From the NCBI RefSeq assembly GCF_014636495.1, contig NZ_BMEM01000003.1, forward strand, positions 248,001 through 312,000: a stretch of DNA of 64,000 nt. Direction: 5' to 3'. Each line of letters opens with the position of its first letter. The stretch's first letter is position 1. Origin of the DNA: Ornithinimicrobium tianjinense (GTDB taxonomy: Bacteria; Actinomycetota; Actinomycetes; Actinomycetales; Dermatophilaceae). A model generated the notes under the pieces. It saw only the letters and a list, made by a program, of their open reading frames with translations. It did no database searches and had not been told where the DNA came from. Of this stretch, positions 23,937 to 33,275 are shown piece by piece. The translations under genes and the position numbers were made by a program.

Positions 23937-24574
23937 TCGGCGGCGTCCCCTGGTCGACGGTCATCGACCTCACCCTGCGCCACCTCTACCTCGCCGGAGT
24001 GCCGCTGCTCATCGGTCTGGTCGTCAGCCTGCCGCTCGGCTGGCTCGCCACCCGCGTGCGCTGGCTCGGTCCGCCCCTCGTGGCCGGCACCGGGCTGCTC
24101 TACACGATCCCGTCCCTCGCCCTCTTCATCCTGCTGCCCCTCGTCCTGGGCACCAAGGTGCTCTCGGACGTCAACGTGCTCGTGGCCATGACCCTCTACA
24201 CGGTCGCGCTCCTGACCCGCAGCGTCGCGGACGGCCTCGGCTCGGTCCCCGGTCCGGTCCGCCAGGCCGCCACCGCCATGGGGTATGGCGAGCTCCGTCG
24301 GGTGGGCGCGGTCGACCTGCCGCTGGCGGTGCCGGTCATCGCGGCGGGTCTGCGGGTGGCCGCGGTGAGCAACGTCTCGATCGTCTCGATCGCCGCGCTC
24401 ATCGGGGTGAGCCAGCTCGGCCAGCTGTTCACCGACGGCTTCAACCGCAACGACATGGGCCCGATCCTCGTCGGCATCGGGGCGTGCGTGGTGCTCGCGG
24501 TGCTGCTCGACGCGGCGATCGCCGTCGTCGCGCATCTGCTGACGCCCTGGCTGCACCGGAGGGTCCCGGCATGA
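23933..24574 (+). CDS. Glycine betaine/choline-type ABC permease (first)
   Basis: 213-aa OpuCB/OpuBB-like permease with about six membrane helices and the cytoplasmic coupling loop AATAMGYGELRRVGAVDLP (EAA-like). Its GTG start overlaps the ATPase stop (GTGA), and its stop overlaps the next permease start (ATGA). It should form a heteromeric channel with the second permease. Confidence 0.88.
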   Translation: MIGGVPWSTVIDLTLRHLYLAGVPLLIGLVVSLPLGWLATRVRWLGPPLVAGTGLLYTIPSLALFILLPLVLGTKVLSDVNVLVAMTLYTVALLTRSVADGLGSVPGPVRQAATAMGYGELRRVGAVDLPLAVPVIAAGLRVAAVSNVSIVSIAALIGVSQLGQLFTDGFNRNDMGPILVGIGACVVLAVLLDAAIAVVAHLLTPWLHRRVPA

Positions 24575-25272
24575 ACGAGACCGTCCGCCTGACCCTCGAG
24601 TGGCTCGCCGACCCCGCCAGCTGGACCGGCCCCGGGGGCATCCTCGTCCGCAGCCTCGAGCACCTGCGGCTGTCCTTCGTGTCCCTGCTCGTCGCGGCGC
24701 TCGTCGCGGTCCCCGTGGGGCTGTGGGTCGGGCACACCGGCCGGCTGCGCTGGCTGGCGGTCAACCTCGCGGGGGGCGTGCGCGCCATACCGAGCCTGGG
24801 CGTGCTCTTCGTCGCGGTGCTCCTCCTCCTGCCCCGACTGCGGGGCGACCTCGCCTTCGAGCTGCCGGCGCTCATCGTGCTGGTCGTCCTGGCGATCCCG
24901 CCGATCCTCTCCGGCACCTACGCCGGGGTCGAGGCCACCGACGCCGCGGCCCGCGACGCCGCGCGCGGCATGGGGATGACGGGCGCGCAGGTGCTGCGTC
25001 AGGTGGAGATCCCGGGAGCGCTGCCGCTGATCCTGTCGGGTCTGCGCGCGGCGATGCTGCAGATCATCGGCACGGCCACGATCGCGGCCATCGTCGGCCT
25101 CGGCGGGCTGGGCCGCTTCCTCATCGACGGCCAGGCGAGCCGGGACTACGCGCAGATGGCCGGCGGCGCGCTGGTCGTGGCCGTGCTGGCGCTGGCGGTC
25201 GACCAGCTCCTGGCGCTCGTCGGCCGGTTGGCGGTCTCGCCCGGGCTGCGCCTCGCTGCGCGGGCCCAATGA
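24571..25272 (+). CDS. Glycine betaine/choline-type ABC permease (second)
   Basis: 233-aa paralogous permease with about six helices and coupling loop DAARGMGMTGAQVLRQVEIP. It differs from the first permease in having a longer N-terminal cytoplasmic segment. ATG 24571 is coupled to the preceding gene. Two permeases plus one binding protein is the OpuB/OpuC layout. Confidence 0.88.
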   Translation: MNETVRLTLEWLADPASWTGPGGILVRSLEHLRLSFVSLLVAALVAVPVGLWVGHTGRLRWLAVNLAGGVRAIPSLGVLFVAVLLLLPRLRGDLAFELPALIVLVVLAIPPILSGTYAGVEATDAAARDAARGMGMTGAQVLRQVEIPGALPLILSGLRAAMLQIIGTATIAAIVGLGGLGRFLIDGQASRDYAQMAGGALVVAVLALAVDQLLALVGRLAVSPGLRLAARAQ

Positions 25273-25388
25273 CCGGGCACGCGGCATACCTGGAGCGGGC
25301 GGGGTGTTGTCCCTTCGTGCCAGCGCTCGCGACTGTCGGTGGCGCGTGGCACCGTTGGACACCAGAGTCGACCAACCGGAGGAACAGC

Positions 25389-26336
25389 ATGCGTCGCACG
25401 TCCGTCCCCGTCCTGAGTCTCGCCCTGGGCGCCGCCCTGACCCTGAGCGCCTGCGGAGGAGGCGGCGACCCGTTGGACGCCGGCAGCCGCTCCGGGTCCC
25501 AGGATGCAGGCACCTCCTCCGAGGCGGCAGCCGGCACCGGAGACGGTGAGGTGATCGTCGGGTCGGCCAACTTCCCGGAGAACGTCCTGCTCGCCGAGAT
25601 CTATGCGGCCGCCCTGGACGACGCGGGGGTCGAGGTCACCAAGCGCCTCAACATCGGCAGCCGGGAGGCCTACATGGCCGGCCTGGAGGACGGCTCGATC
25701 AACCTCATCCCGGAGTACACCGGCGGGCTGGCCACCTTCCTCAACCCCGAGATCGACGTGACCTCCTCCGAGGAGGTCCTCGCCGACGCCCAGGCCAACC
25801 TGCCCGAGGGGCTGCAGCTGCTCGACATCAGCGCGGCCGAGGACAAGGACAGCCTCGTCGTGACCGGTGAGACCGCCGACGAGCTCGGCCTGACCTCGAT
25901 CGCCGACCTGAAGGGCAAGGAGGGCGACCTGGTGCTCGGCGGTCCCCCCGAGTTCGAGACCCGGCCCAACGGTGTCGACGGGCTGAAGGAGGTCTACGGC
26001 CTGGAGTTCGGCGAGTTCCGCTCGCTGGCGGCCGGCTCCAACCTCACGGTGCAAGCCCTGAAGAACGGCCAGGTGGACGCCGCCAACATCTTCACCACCG
26101 ACCCGGCGATCCAGGAGAACGGCTTCGTGGTCCTGGAGGACCCCGAGTCCCTCTTCGCAGCCCAGAACGTCGTGCCGCTCATCAGCAGCGACGTGGTCAA
26201 CCCCGCCGTCGAGGAGGCGCTCAACGCCGTCTCGGCCGCGCTGACGACGGAGAACCTCACCGCGATGATGGTCGAGGTCGTCAGCGAGGGCCAGGACCCG
26301 GCGCAGGTGGCGCGGGCGTTCGTCGACGGGATCTGA
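25389..26336 (+). CDS. Glycine betaine/choline-type substrate-binding lipoprotein
   Basis: 315-aa extracellular binding protein of the OpuAC/ProX-like (OpuCC) family. The lipobox is LTLSAC with Cys about residue 21, followed by a Ser/Gly linker. The ligand domain shows VGSANFPENVLLAEIYAAAL and INLIPEYTGGL, standard for quaternary-ammonium binding proteins. GGAGGAAC precedes ATG 25389. A 116-bp gap after the permease leaves room for a separate promoter, which would allow excess binding protein. Confidence 0.9.
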   Translation: MRRTSVPVLSLALGAALTLSACGGGGDPLDAGSRSGSQDAGTSSEAAAGTGDGEVIVGSANFPENVLLAEIYAAALDDAGVEVTKRLNIGSREAYMAGLEDGSINLIPEYTGGLATFLNPEIDVTSSEEVLADAQANLPEGLQLLDISAAEDKDSLVVTGETADELGLTSIADLKGKEGDLVLGGPPEFETRPNGVDGLKEVYGLEFGEFRSLAAGSNLTVQALKNGQVDAANIFTTDPAIQENGFVVLEDPESLFAAQNVVPLISSDVVNPAVEEALNAVSAALTTENLTAMMVEVVSEGQDPAQVARAFVDGI

Positions 26337-26338
26337 TC

Positions 26339-27718
26339 TCAGCGCCGGGCGGCGGCGTGCCGGGCCAGGGCCTCACGCCGCTCCTCGGCGTGGTCGACGA
26401 GACGCCGTGGGTAGCCGTGCGCGTAGCCGTCCGGGTGGTCCCACGGTCGGTGCGCCGCTGACCCGGCGAGGTGCCGCAGCTCCGGCACCCACCACCGCAC
26501 GTAGTCGCCGTCGGGGTCGAACCGCTCGCCCTGGGAGACCGGGTTGAGCACCCGGAAGTAAGGCGCCGCGTCGGTGCCGGTGCCGGCGACCCACTGCCAA
26601 CCGTGGTTGTTCGAGGCGACGTCGCCGTCCACGAGCCGCTCGAGGAACCACCGGGCGCCCACCGGCCACCAGACGTGCAGGTCCTTGGTGAGGAAGCTCG
26701 CGGTCACCATCCGCACCCGGTTGTGCATCCAGCCCGTGGCGAGCAGCTGCCGCATGCCGGCGTCGACCATCGGGTAGCCGGTGCGCCCCTGCCGCCAGGC
26801 CTCGACCGCGTCCTCGGGCTCCTCGTAGCGCAACGCCGCGAGCTCGGTCCGCAGGTCTCGCCACGCGCTGTCGGGACGGTGGTGCAGCACGTCGGCGTAG
26901 AACTCGCGCCACGCCAGCTCGGTGACGTAGCGCTCCGCGCCCTCCCCGGTCTCCCCGGTGAGGTCCGCGAGCAGGGTGCGCGGGTGCAGCGCCCCGATCT
27001 TGAGGTATGCCGAGAGCCGGCTGGTCCCCTCGAGCGCCGGTCGGTCCCGGTCGAGGTGGTAGGTCGGCAGGTCCTCCTCGAGGAAGCTCTGCCAGCGGCG
27101 CAGGGCCGCCGTCTCGCCCGGCTCGGGCAGCTCGGGCAGGTCGTCGGCGCCCGACGCCTCGTCCAGGAGACGCTCCGCCTCGGGGTCGGAGCGCAGCTCC
27201 AGAAGGTCGAGGTGGGAGGGGCGCGGCGCCGGCGCGGGCCAGCCGTGCTCTCGCCAGGCCCGGGAGAAGGGCGTGAACACCTTGTAGGGGTCGCCCGACC
27301 CGTTGCGCACCCGTCCCGGACCGACGGCGTAGGGCGTGCCGGTCTCCACCCACCCCGCCCCGCCGTCCGGCAGCGCCGCACGCACGCGCCCGTCCCGGCG
27401 CGCGCCATACCCGGTGGTCTCACGGCTGACGTGCACGGAGCTGCCGCCCACCTCCGCGAGCACGGCGGGGACGACCTCCGCAGGGTCGCCGAGGCGCAGG
27501 ACGAGGCGCCCGTCGAGGTCCCCGTCGAGCGCGCGCAGGCTCGCTGAGAGCCAGGCCCTCCGGACCGGTCCGGCCCCGGCCCAGAGCGCAGGGTCGAGCA
27601 CGAAGAGCGCGACCGTGCCGGTCGCCCCGGCGGCCTCCTGGGCCGCGAGCAGGGCGGGGTGGTCGCCCACCCGGAGGTCGCGACGCAGCCAGAGCACCGA
27701 GGGGGCAGGGGCGGACAT
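26339..27718 (-). CDS. phr: Deoxyribodipyrimidine photolyase
   Basis: 459-aa class I CPD photolyase/cryptochrome-family flavoprotein that repairs UV pyrimidine dimers using blue light. An N-terminal antenna domain (WLRRDLRVGDHPAL) precedes the FAD domain. Repair-type motifs include TSRLSAYLKIGALHPRT, ELAWREFY, WMHNRVRM and the ASNNHGWQW-like loop. ATG 27718 is chosen: TAGCGT (27731-27726) lies 7 nt upstream and its TAG is the stop of the preceding gene. A light-repair gene in the same window as the B12 photoreceptor is notable, but I see no 11-bp operator here. Confidence 0.93.
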   Translation of the reverse strand: MSAPAPSVLWLRRDLRVGDHPALLAAQEAAGATGTVALFVLDPALWAGAGPVRRAWLSASLRALDGDLDGRLVLRLGDPAEVVPAVLAEVGGSSVHVSRETTGYGARRDGRVRAALPDGGAGWVETGTPYAVGPGRVRNGSGDPYKVFTPFSRAWREHGWPAPAPRPSHLDLLELRSDPEAERLLDEASGADDLPELPEPGETAALRRWQSFLEEDLPTYHLDRDRPALEGTSRLSAYLKIGALHPRTLLADLTGETGEGAERYVTELAWREFYADVLHHRPDSAWRDLRTELAALRYEEPEDAVEAWRQGRTGYPMVDAGMRQLLATGWMHNRVRMVTASFLTKDLHVWWPVGARWFLERLVDGDVASNNHGWQWVAGTGTDAAPYFRVLNPVSQGERFDPDGDYVRWWVPELRHLAGSAAHRPWDHPDGYAHGYPRRLVDHAEERREALARHAAARR

Positions 27719-27728
27719 GGTGCCCACG

Positions 27729-29642
27729 CTAGGCGTGAGAGCCCTCCTGCGCAGGTGGCGCGAGCTCGTCCCGCACGGCCGTGAGCACGGCCGCGGACGC
27801 CGCCGACCACGCCTGCGGCCGGCACGACGCCGGGTAGGGCACAGGCCTTGAGCCGATGGCGTCCCCCGCGATGAGCTCGGGGAACCGGTGGCCGACCGTG
27901 GCCGAGAGGCGCACGAGAGCCGCGCCCACCGTCAGCGCCTCCTCGCGGTGGGCGGTGCGCGCGAGCCCGTGGACGATGATGGCGGTGTCGTGGACCCAGA
28001 CCGAGCCGGTGTGGTAGCCGGCCGGGTTGTAGGCCGGGTTGTTCGCGGAGAGCGTGGCGATGCCGAACTCGCGCAGCATGTCAGGACGCATCAGCCGCTC
28101 CACGACGCGGCCGGTCTCCTCCTCCGAGAGGAGCCCGCTCCCCAGCGCGTGGCCCATGTTGGAGCCCACGCCGTCCACGGGGTGCCCGTCCGCGTCCAGC
28201 GCCATCGCCAGGTAGGCGTCCGGGCCCTCGCCCACCCAGAACCGGGCGCGGACCCGCGTGCGGAGCGCGTCGGCCCACGTGCGCCAGTGCTCGCCACCGC
28301 TCTCGCCCAGGGCGTCGAGCAGGTCGGCCGCGCCGGACGCGGCCTCGACGGCATACGCCTGCGCCTCCAGCAGCGCGATCGGTGCGGGGGCGATCGAGCC
28401 GTCGGCCCGTCGCATGGAGTCGCCCGAGTCCTTCCAGCCCTGGTTGGACAGCCCGGTGCCCGTCATGTCGACGTAGCGCAGGAAGCCGTCATCGGCCTGC
28501 CCGCACATCCGCTCCATCCAGCCCAGCGCCGCGTGCATCGCCGGGAGCAGCTCGCGGACCTCGGCCTCCGGGAGCCCCCACCTCCAGCTGTCGTGCAGCA
28601 GGACGACCCACAGCGGCGTGGCGTCCACCGTCCCGTAGTAGAGCGGCGGGAGATCCAGCGTCCCGCCGGCGTAGGCCGTGCGGCGCACCTCGTGCAGGAT
28701 CTTGCCGCGCTCGGCCGCTAGGGCGGGGTCGTCCTCCGAGGCCTGGCGCCGGGCGAGCGCGCGCAGCGTCCCCTGGGCCAGGCGGGTGGTGTAGGGCAGC
28801 AGGAACCGGGCCGCCCAGATCGAGTCGCGACCGAACAGGGTCAGGTACCACGGCGAGCCGGCCGCCGCGAAGAGGTCGTCCGGCGCCTCGGGGTCGCGGA
28901 GCAGAAGGTGCTGCAGGTCCACGAGGTTGCTGCGCAGCATCCGACGCCAGGTGTCGTCACCGCCGGTCGCGAACTGCTCCAGGTCGAGCAGCGAGGAGCC
29001 CGCGTCGGCGTCGAACGCGCTCACGCTCGTTCGCTCAGCGGTGAGGGCGAGAGTGACGGTGGCGCTCGCGCCGGGCTCGACCGTCAACGGCCACGAGAGC
29101 ACCAGCCCCGGCCCCGCGCCAGCTCTGTCGCGCCCCTCGAGGTCCGGGGCGGGGTCGCACCGCACCGTCGTGCGGTGCCGGGCGTCCGCCCAGCTCAGCG
29201 CCCCCGGGTCCGGGTCCAGCAGGGCGGCGCCGCCGTCATCGCGCCCGACCTTGACGGTGGACAGGTCGGCTCCGTCGCCGCCGAGCCGCACCGTGAGCGT
29301 CGTGGTCAGCGCCCGCGCGGCCCGGGAGCGGATCGTGAGGGTCTCGGTCAGGCGGTGCCCCACGAGCACCCGCTCCCGGTGGACCTCGACCGTGGGGTCG
29401 GGCGTGGGGTCACCGAGGTGCCGGGCCGACCCCCAGAACAGGGACCGGGGGCCGCTCGTGGCGCTGGCCACGGCCACGGCCGGGATGTCGTCGAGCCGCA
29501 CCTCGAGCAGGGAGAGCACCCGCCGGTCGTCGACGAACCAGCCGGTGCCCGGCGCGCCCATCGAGCCGTCGTGGCTGCTCAACGCGGTCGAGGGTCCGTC
29601 CACCGCGATCTCGAGCTCGTGGAGCCACGGTTGCAGGTCCAT
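27729..29642 (-). CDS. Glycogen-debranching-type amylo-1,6-glucosidase family enzyme
   Basis: 637 aa. The N-terminal GDE_N-like beta domain (about 20-220) includes GTGWFVDDRRVLS. It is followed by an (alpha/alpha)6 glucosidase domain with SPWYLTLFGRDSIWAARF, LSNQGWKDSGDSM and NPAGYHTGSVWVHDTA, which carry likely catalytic acids. Such enzymes cleave alpha-glucosidic linkages, and the neighbouring LacI regulator and sugar ABC importer suggest use of an imported alpha-glucoside. ATG 29642 is preferred, since the upstream extension runs through the operator region. It is divergent from the LacI gene. Confidence 0.83.
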   Translation of the reverse strand: MDLQPWLHELEIAVDGPSTALSSHDGSMGAPGTGWFVDDRRVLSLLEVRLDDIPAVAVASATSGPRSLFWGSARHLGDPTPDPTVEVHRERVLVGHRLTETLTIRSRAARALTTTLTVRLGGDGADLSTVKVGRDDGGAALLDPDPGALSWADARHRTTVRCDPAPDLEGRDRAGAGPGLVLSWPLTVEPGASATVTLALTAERTSVSAFDADAGSSLLDLEQFATGGDDTWRRMLRSNLVDLQHLLLRDPEAPDDLFAAAGSPWYLTLFGRDSIWAARFLLPYTTRLAQGTLRALARRQASEDDPALAAERGKILHEVRRTAYAGGTLDLPPLYYGTVDATPLWVVLLHDSWRWGLPEAEVRELLPAMHAALGWMERMCGQADDGFLRYVDMTGTGLSNQGWKDSGDSMRRADGSIAPAPIALLEAQAYAVEAASGAADLLDALGESGGEHWRTWADALRTRVRARFWVGEGPDAYLAMALDADGHPVDGVGSNMGHALGSGLLSEEETGRVVERLMRPDMLREFGIATLSANNPAYNPAGYHTGSVWVHDTAIIVHGLARTAHREEALTVGAALVRLSATVGHRFPELIAGDAIGSRPVPYPASCRPQAWSAASAAVLTAVRDELAPPAQEGSHA

Positions 29643-29668
29643 CAGCGTGCTCCTGTCGTCGACTGGTC

Positions 29669-29723
29669 TTGACAAGGTCGGAGGGTGGGGCCAATCTACG
29701 AGTCGTAGGCGATTTGAACGTTC
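29669..29723. promoter_or_regulatory. Divergent LacI-type control region
   Basis: GAACGTTC (29716-29723), inside TTTGAACGTTCCAA, is a CG-centred palindrome typical of LacI-family operators. It lies between the divergent debranching-enzyme and LacI genes, 62 bp before the LacI start. TTGACA (29669-29674) followed after 17 nt by CAATCT could be a plus-strand promoter, but the -10 is poor. Confidence 0.6.
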
Positions 29724-29784
29724 CAATTTCGGCCCATGGGCCAAGCGAACACCACCTGCCGGTTCTGGTCAACGGAGACGAGGA

Positions 29785-30855
29785 ATGCGAAGCACGAGCG
29801 CACGACCCAGGGCGACGATCCGCGACGTCGCCCAGGCTGCCCGAGTCTCGCCGCAGACCGTCTCCAACGTCATCAACGCCCCTGACCGGGTCCGTCCCGA
29901 CACCCGGACGCGCGTGCTGGCCGAGATCGAGCGGGTGGGCTACCGACCCAGCACGGCGGCCCGTGGGCTGCGGCACCAGCGGGCCGGTGCCGTCGGGATC
30001 GAGCTCAACGTGTCCTCCGGGGGCGGGGACGTCGGGGCGCTGCTCGTCGGCCAGCTGACCGTGCGGGCGCCCTCCTACGGCGTCCACCTCGTGCCCTTCG
30101 CCGACGACGAGGTCTTCCCCATGGTCGAGGCCTACCGCGACATGGTGCGTCGCCACCTGGTGGACGCCTTCGTCTTCGCCGACACCCACAGCGGTGACCC
30201 CCGGCCGGGCTGGCTGCTGGAGCACGAGATCCCGTTCGCGAGCTTCGGCCGCCCCTACAGCCATCCGGAGCTCACCTGCTGGGCCGACGTCGACGGCCAC
30301 GCGGGCCTGACCCTCGCCGTGGAACACCTCGTGGAGCGCGGCTTCGAGACCGTGGCCTACCTCGGCTGGCCGCTGCACCTGGAGGACCCCGCGGTGGCCG
30401 AGGACCGGCATGCGGGGTGGGTGGACGCCACGGCGAGCCTGGGGGTCGGCGGCCCGAGCGGCACGTCCGACCAGGAGCTGGGCGCCGCGGTCCGCGCCGC
30501 GGACGCGCTCCTGGACGAGTTGGGTCCGGGGGACGCCGTGGCCTGCGCCTCGGACCTGCTCGCGCTCGGGGTCCTGTATGCCGCCGCGCACCGTGGTCTG
30601 GTCGTCGGCACCGACCTGGGGGTGGTCGGTTTCGACGGGTCGCTCCTGGCCCGTCGGCACGGGCTCACGACGGTGGTGCAGCCCTTTCGGGACATCGCGG
30701 ACAGCCTGCTCGGCATCGTCCGCGACCAGCTGGCCGGACGCCCGTCGCCCCAGGCCGGGCATCTTCTGCGCCCCGCTCTCGCCGCCTCCGCGACCACGGA
30801 CCGGACCGGCACCAGCACGGCATACCCCCAGATCCCCTCGCTCACCCGTCGGTGA
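29785..30855 (+). CDS. LacI-family transcriptional regulator
   Basis: 356-aa regulator with an N-terminal helix-turn-helix (ATIRDVAQAARVSPQTVSNV, about 10-29) and hinge, and a periplasmic-binding-like sugar domain containing VVGFDGSLLARR near the C-terminus. AGGAATG gives a weak ribosome-binding site. The ABC sugar importer begins 27 bp downstream, so regulator and transporter are probably one operon. The palindrome upstream should be its operator, with derepression by the imported sugar. Confidence 0.92.
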   Translation: MRSTSARPRATIRDVAQAARVSPQTVSNVINAPDRVRPDTRTRVLAEIERVGYRPSTAARGLRHQRAGAVGIELNVSSGGGDVGALLVGQLTVRAPSYGVHLVPFADDEVFPMVEAYRDMVRRHLVDAFVFADTHSGDPRPGWLLEHEIPFASFGRPYSHPELTCWADVDGHAGLTLAVEHLVERGFETVAYLGWPLHLEDPAVAEDRHAGWVDATASLGVGGPSGTSDQELGAAVRAADALLDELGPGDAVACASDLLALGVLYAAAHRGLVVGTDLGVVGFDGSLLARRHGLTTVVQPFRDIADSLLGIVRDQLAGRPSPQAGHLLRPALAASATTDRTGTSTAYPQIPSLTRR

Positions 30856-30882
30856 CCGCCGACGCCCAAAGAAAGGCACACC

Positions 30883-32139
30883 ATGAAGAACAGCACGAGG
30901 ATGCTCGCGATCGCCGCAGCCGGAACGCTCGCCCTCACGGCGTGCGGCGGCAGCGGCTTCGAGGAGGAGACCGGCGGCGACGGTGGCGGCGCGAGCCAGC
31001 CGCCCGCCTCCGCCGAGGGCCCCGCAGCCCTGCGGATGCTCATCGGCTCCTCGGGTGACGCCGAGACCAACGCGGTGAAGGAGGCTGCCCAGGCGTGGGC
31101 GGACGAGACGGGCAACACCGTCGAGGTGACCGTGGCCTCCGACCTCAACCAGGAGCTCGCCCAGGGCTTCGCAGGCGGCAGCCCCGCCGACATCTTCTAC
31201 CTCGACGCGCAGTCGCTCGCGGACAACGCCAAGGCGGGCAACCTCTACGCCTACGAGGCCGAGAACAACGACGACTTCTACGAGTCCCTCCGCAACTCCT
31301 TCACCTACGACGGCAAGCAGTGGTGCGCGCCGAAGGACTTCTCCACCCTGGCGCTCATCATCAACACGGCGATGTGGGAGGAGGCCGGCCTCACCGACGA
31401 CGACGTGCCCACGACCTACGACGAGCTGGCCGAGGTCGCGGCCACCCTCACCGACGGCGACCGCCCCGGCCTGGTGCTCGGTCCGGGCATCGACCGCGCC
31501 GGCGCCTTCGTCGTCGGCAACGGCGGCTGGTGGCTCAACGAGGACGGCACCGAGCCGACCGCCGACACCCCGGAGGTGCTGGCCGGGCTGCAGTACGTCC
31601 AGGACCTCATGAAGGAGGGCTCGGCCAAGCTCTCCAGCCAGGTGGACACCGGCTGGGGCGGCGAGGCGTTCGGCACCGAGAAGGGCGCGATGACCGTCGA
31701 GGGCAACTGGATCAAGGGTGCGGTCGCCAACGACTACCCGGACCTGGAGTACAAGGCCGTCGAGATGCCGGAAGGCCCGGCCGGTCCGGGCACGCTGCTG
31801 TTCACCGTGTGCTGGGGCATCGCCGCCGACTCGCCGAACCAGGCACAGGCGGTCGAGCTGGTCAACCACCTCACGACCCCCGAGCAGCAGATGGCCTTCG
31901 CCGAGGCCTTCGGTGTCATGCCGTCCCGCCAGTCCGCCGCGGAGGACTACAAGAACGCCTTCCCCGAGGACGCGGCCTTCATCGCCGGCGGTGAGTACGG
32001 GCACGGACCGGTCAACGCACCGGCGATCAAGCCGGTCGTCGACGACCTCAACTCCAAGCTGGAGAACTTCGCCGAGGCCGACCTCAAGGCGGCGCTCGAG
32101 TCCTTCGACACCAACGCGATGTCGGTGCTGGGCCAGTGA
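30883..32139 (+). CDS. Sugar ABC transporter substrate-binding lipoprotein
   Basis: 418-aa extracellular solute-binding protein (family 1, carbohydrate). The lipobox is LALTAC with Cys near residue 21, then a Gly-rich linker. Typical features are PADIFYLDAQSLADNA and the hinge segment YDGKQWCAPKDFSTLALIIN. AAAGAAAGG lies before ATG 30883. It is the most strongly placed gene of the importer, just after LacI. Likely ligands are alpha-glucosides, given the divergent debranching-type enzyme, which is inference. Confidence 0.9.
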   Translation: MKNSTRMLAIAAAGTLALTACGGSGFEEETGGDGGGASQPPASAEGPAALRMLIGSSGDAETNAVKEAAQAWADETGNTVEVTVASDLNQELAQGFAGGSPADIFYLDAQSLADNAKAGNLYAYEAENNDDFYESLRNSFTYDGKQWCAPKDFSTLALIINTAMWEEAGLTDDDVPTTYDELAEVAATLTDGDRPGLVLGPGIDRAGAFVVGNGGWWLNEDGTEPTADTPEVLAGLQYVQDLMKEGSAKLSSQVDTGWGGEAFGTEKGAMTVEGNWIKGAVANDYPDLEYKAVEMPEGPAGPGTLLFTVCWGIAADSPNQAQAVELVNHLTTPEQQMAFAEAFGVMPSRQSAAEDYKNAFPEDAAFIAGGEYGHGPVNAPAIKPVVDDLNSKLENFAEADLKAALESFDTNAMSVLGQ

Positions 32140-33275
32140 GATCCGGAGACCCACAGCGCCAGCCGGCTGCGGGCTGGCTGTTCATCGCCCCGATGATCGT
32201 CATCCTGGGGCTGTTCCTGGTCGGTCCCATCGTGATGGCGCTGTGGGTCTCCGTCTCCGACTGGACCGGGCGCGGCAGCCCGTTCAGCGGCAACGTCGAC
32301 TTCGTTGGCCTCAAGCACTACCGGGACATGCTGGCGACGGAGGGCCTGGCGCGGCAGGACTTCATGATCTCGCTGCGAAACACCTTCTACTACGTGCTCG
32401 GCGTCGTCCCGGTGCAGACCGTGCTCGCCCTGCTGCTCGCCGTCATCGTCAACCAGAAGTTCCTCAAGGGCCGGACCTTCTTCCGCACCGCCTTCTACTT
32501 CCCGTCCGTGGTGAGCTCGGTCGCGATCTCCCTGGTGTTCCTCTTCCTGTTCACCGGCACCGGTGCGGTCAACCGGTTCCTGGGTCTCCTCGGCATCAGC
32601 GGCCCGAACTGGTTCGCCGACGCGCGCGGGGTGCTGCACCTGATCGGCGACGGGATCGGCCTGTGGAACATGGGGTCCCCGCCCGCCTTCCTGACCGACA
32701 CCCGGGTGATGAACCTCTCGCTCTGGGAGTGGTTCTCCGGGCCGTCGGTGGCGATGAGCGCCATCATGCTTCAGGTCGTCTGGACGACGGCCGGGACCTT
32801 CATGCTGATGTTCCTCGCGGCGCTCCAGGACCTGCCGGCCGAGGTCGACGAGGCGGCCATGGTGGACGGCGCCAACAAGTGGCAGCGGTTCATGAACGTG
32901 ACGATCCCGCACCTGCGGCCGACGATCCTGCTCGTGATCACGCTGGGCATCATCGGCACCTGGCAGGTCTTCGACCAGGTCTACGTCATGACCTCCGGCG
33001 CGCCGGCGAAGACCACGCTCACGCCCGCCTACCTGAGCTACTCCACGGCCTTCAACCAGCTCAACTTCCCGCGGGGCGCCGCGATGGCCTTCCTGCTGTT
33101 CCTGCTCATCTTCGCCCTCACCCAGCTGCAGCGCTGGCTGCTCCGCGACAAGGACGAGGTCGCGAGGCGCCGGGCCGAGCGGCAACAACGACGGCAACGT
33201 CGGCAGGGCCGCACCACCACCACCGCCGGCGAGGCCGCGATCGCCCGCACCACGGTCGAGGAGGCCCAGTCATGA
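32136..33275 (+). CDS. Sugar ABC transporter permease (MalF-like)
   Basis: 379-aa permease with about six to seven helices and the coupling loop DEAAMVDGANKWQRFMNVTIP. The C-terminal 50 residues are an Arg/Gln-rich cytoplasmic tail, longer than in most MalF-like proteins. The GTG start overlaps the binding-protein stop (GTGA). It works with the next gene as a permease pair; no ATPase is encoded here, so a shared MsiK-like ATPase elsewhere is expected. Confidence 0.88.
   Translation: MRSGDPQRQPAAGWLFIAPMIVILGLFLVGPIVMALWVSVSDWTGRGSPFSGNVDFVGLKHYRDMLATEGLARQDFMISLRNTFYYVLGVVPVQTVLALLLAVIVNQKFLKGRTFFRTAFYFPSVVSSVAISLVFLFLFTGTGAVNRFLGLLGISGPNWFADARGVLHLIGDGIGLWNMGSPPAFLTDTRVMNLSLWEWFSGPSVAMSAIMLQVVWTTAGTFMLMFLAALQDLPAEVDEAAMVDGANKWQRFMNVTIPHLRPTILLVITLGIIGTWQVFDQVYVMTSGAPAKTTLTPAYLSYSTAFNQLNFPRGAAMAFLLFLLIFALTQLQRWLLRDKDEVARRRAERQQRRQRRQGRTTTTAGEAAIARTTVEEAQS

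Noticed and set aside
29669-29674. TTGACAAGG as a fifth LitR-like operator
   Set aside because: A single unit without a partner at 11 bp; better explained as a -35 hexamer.
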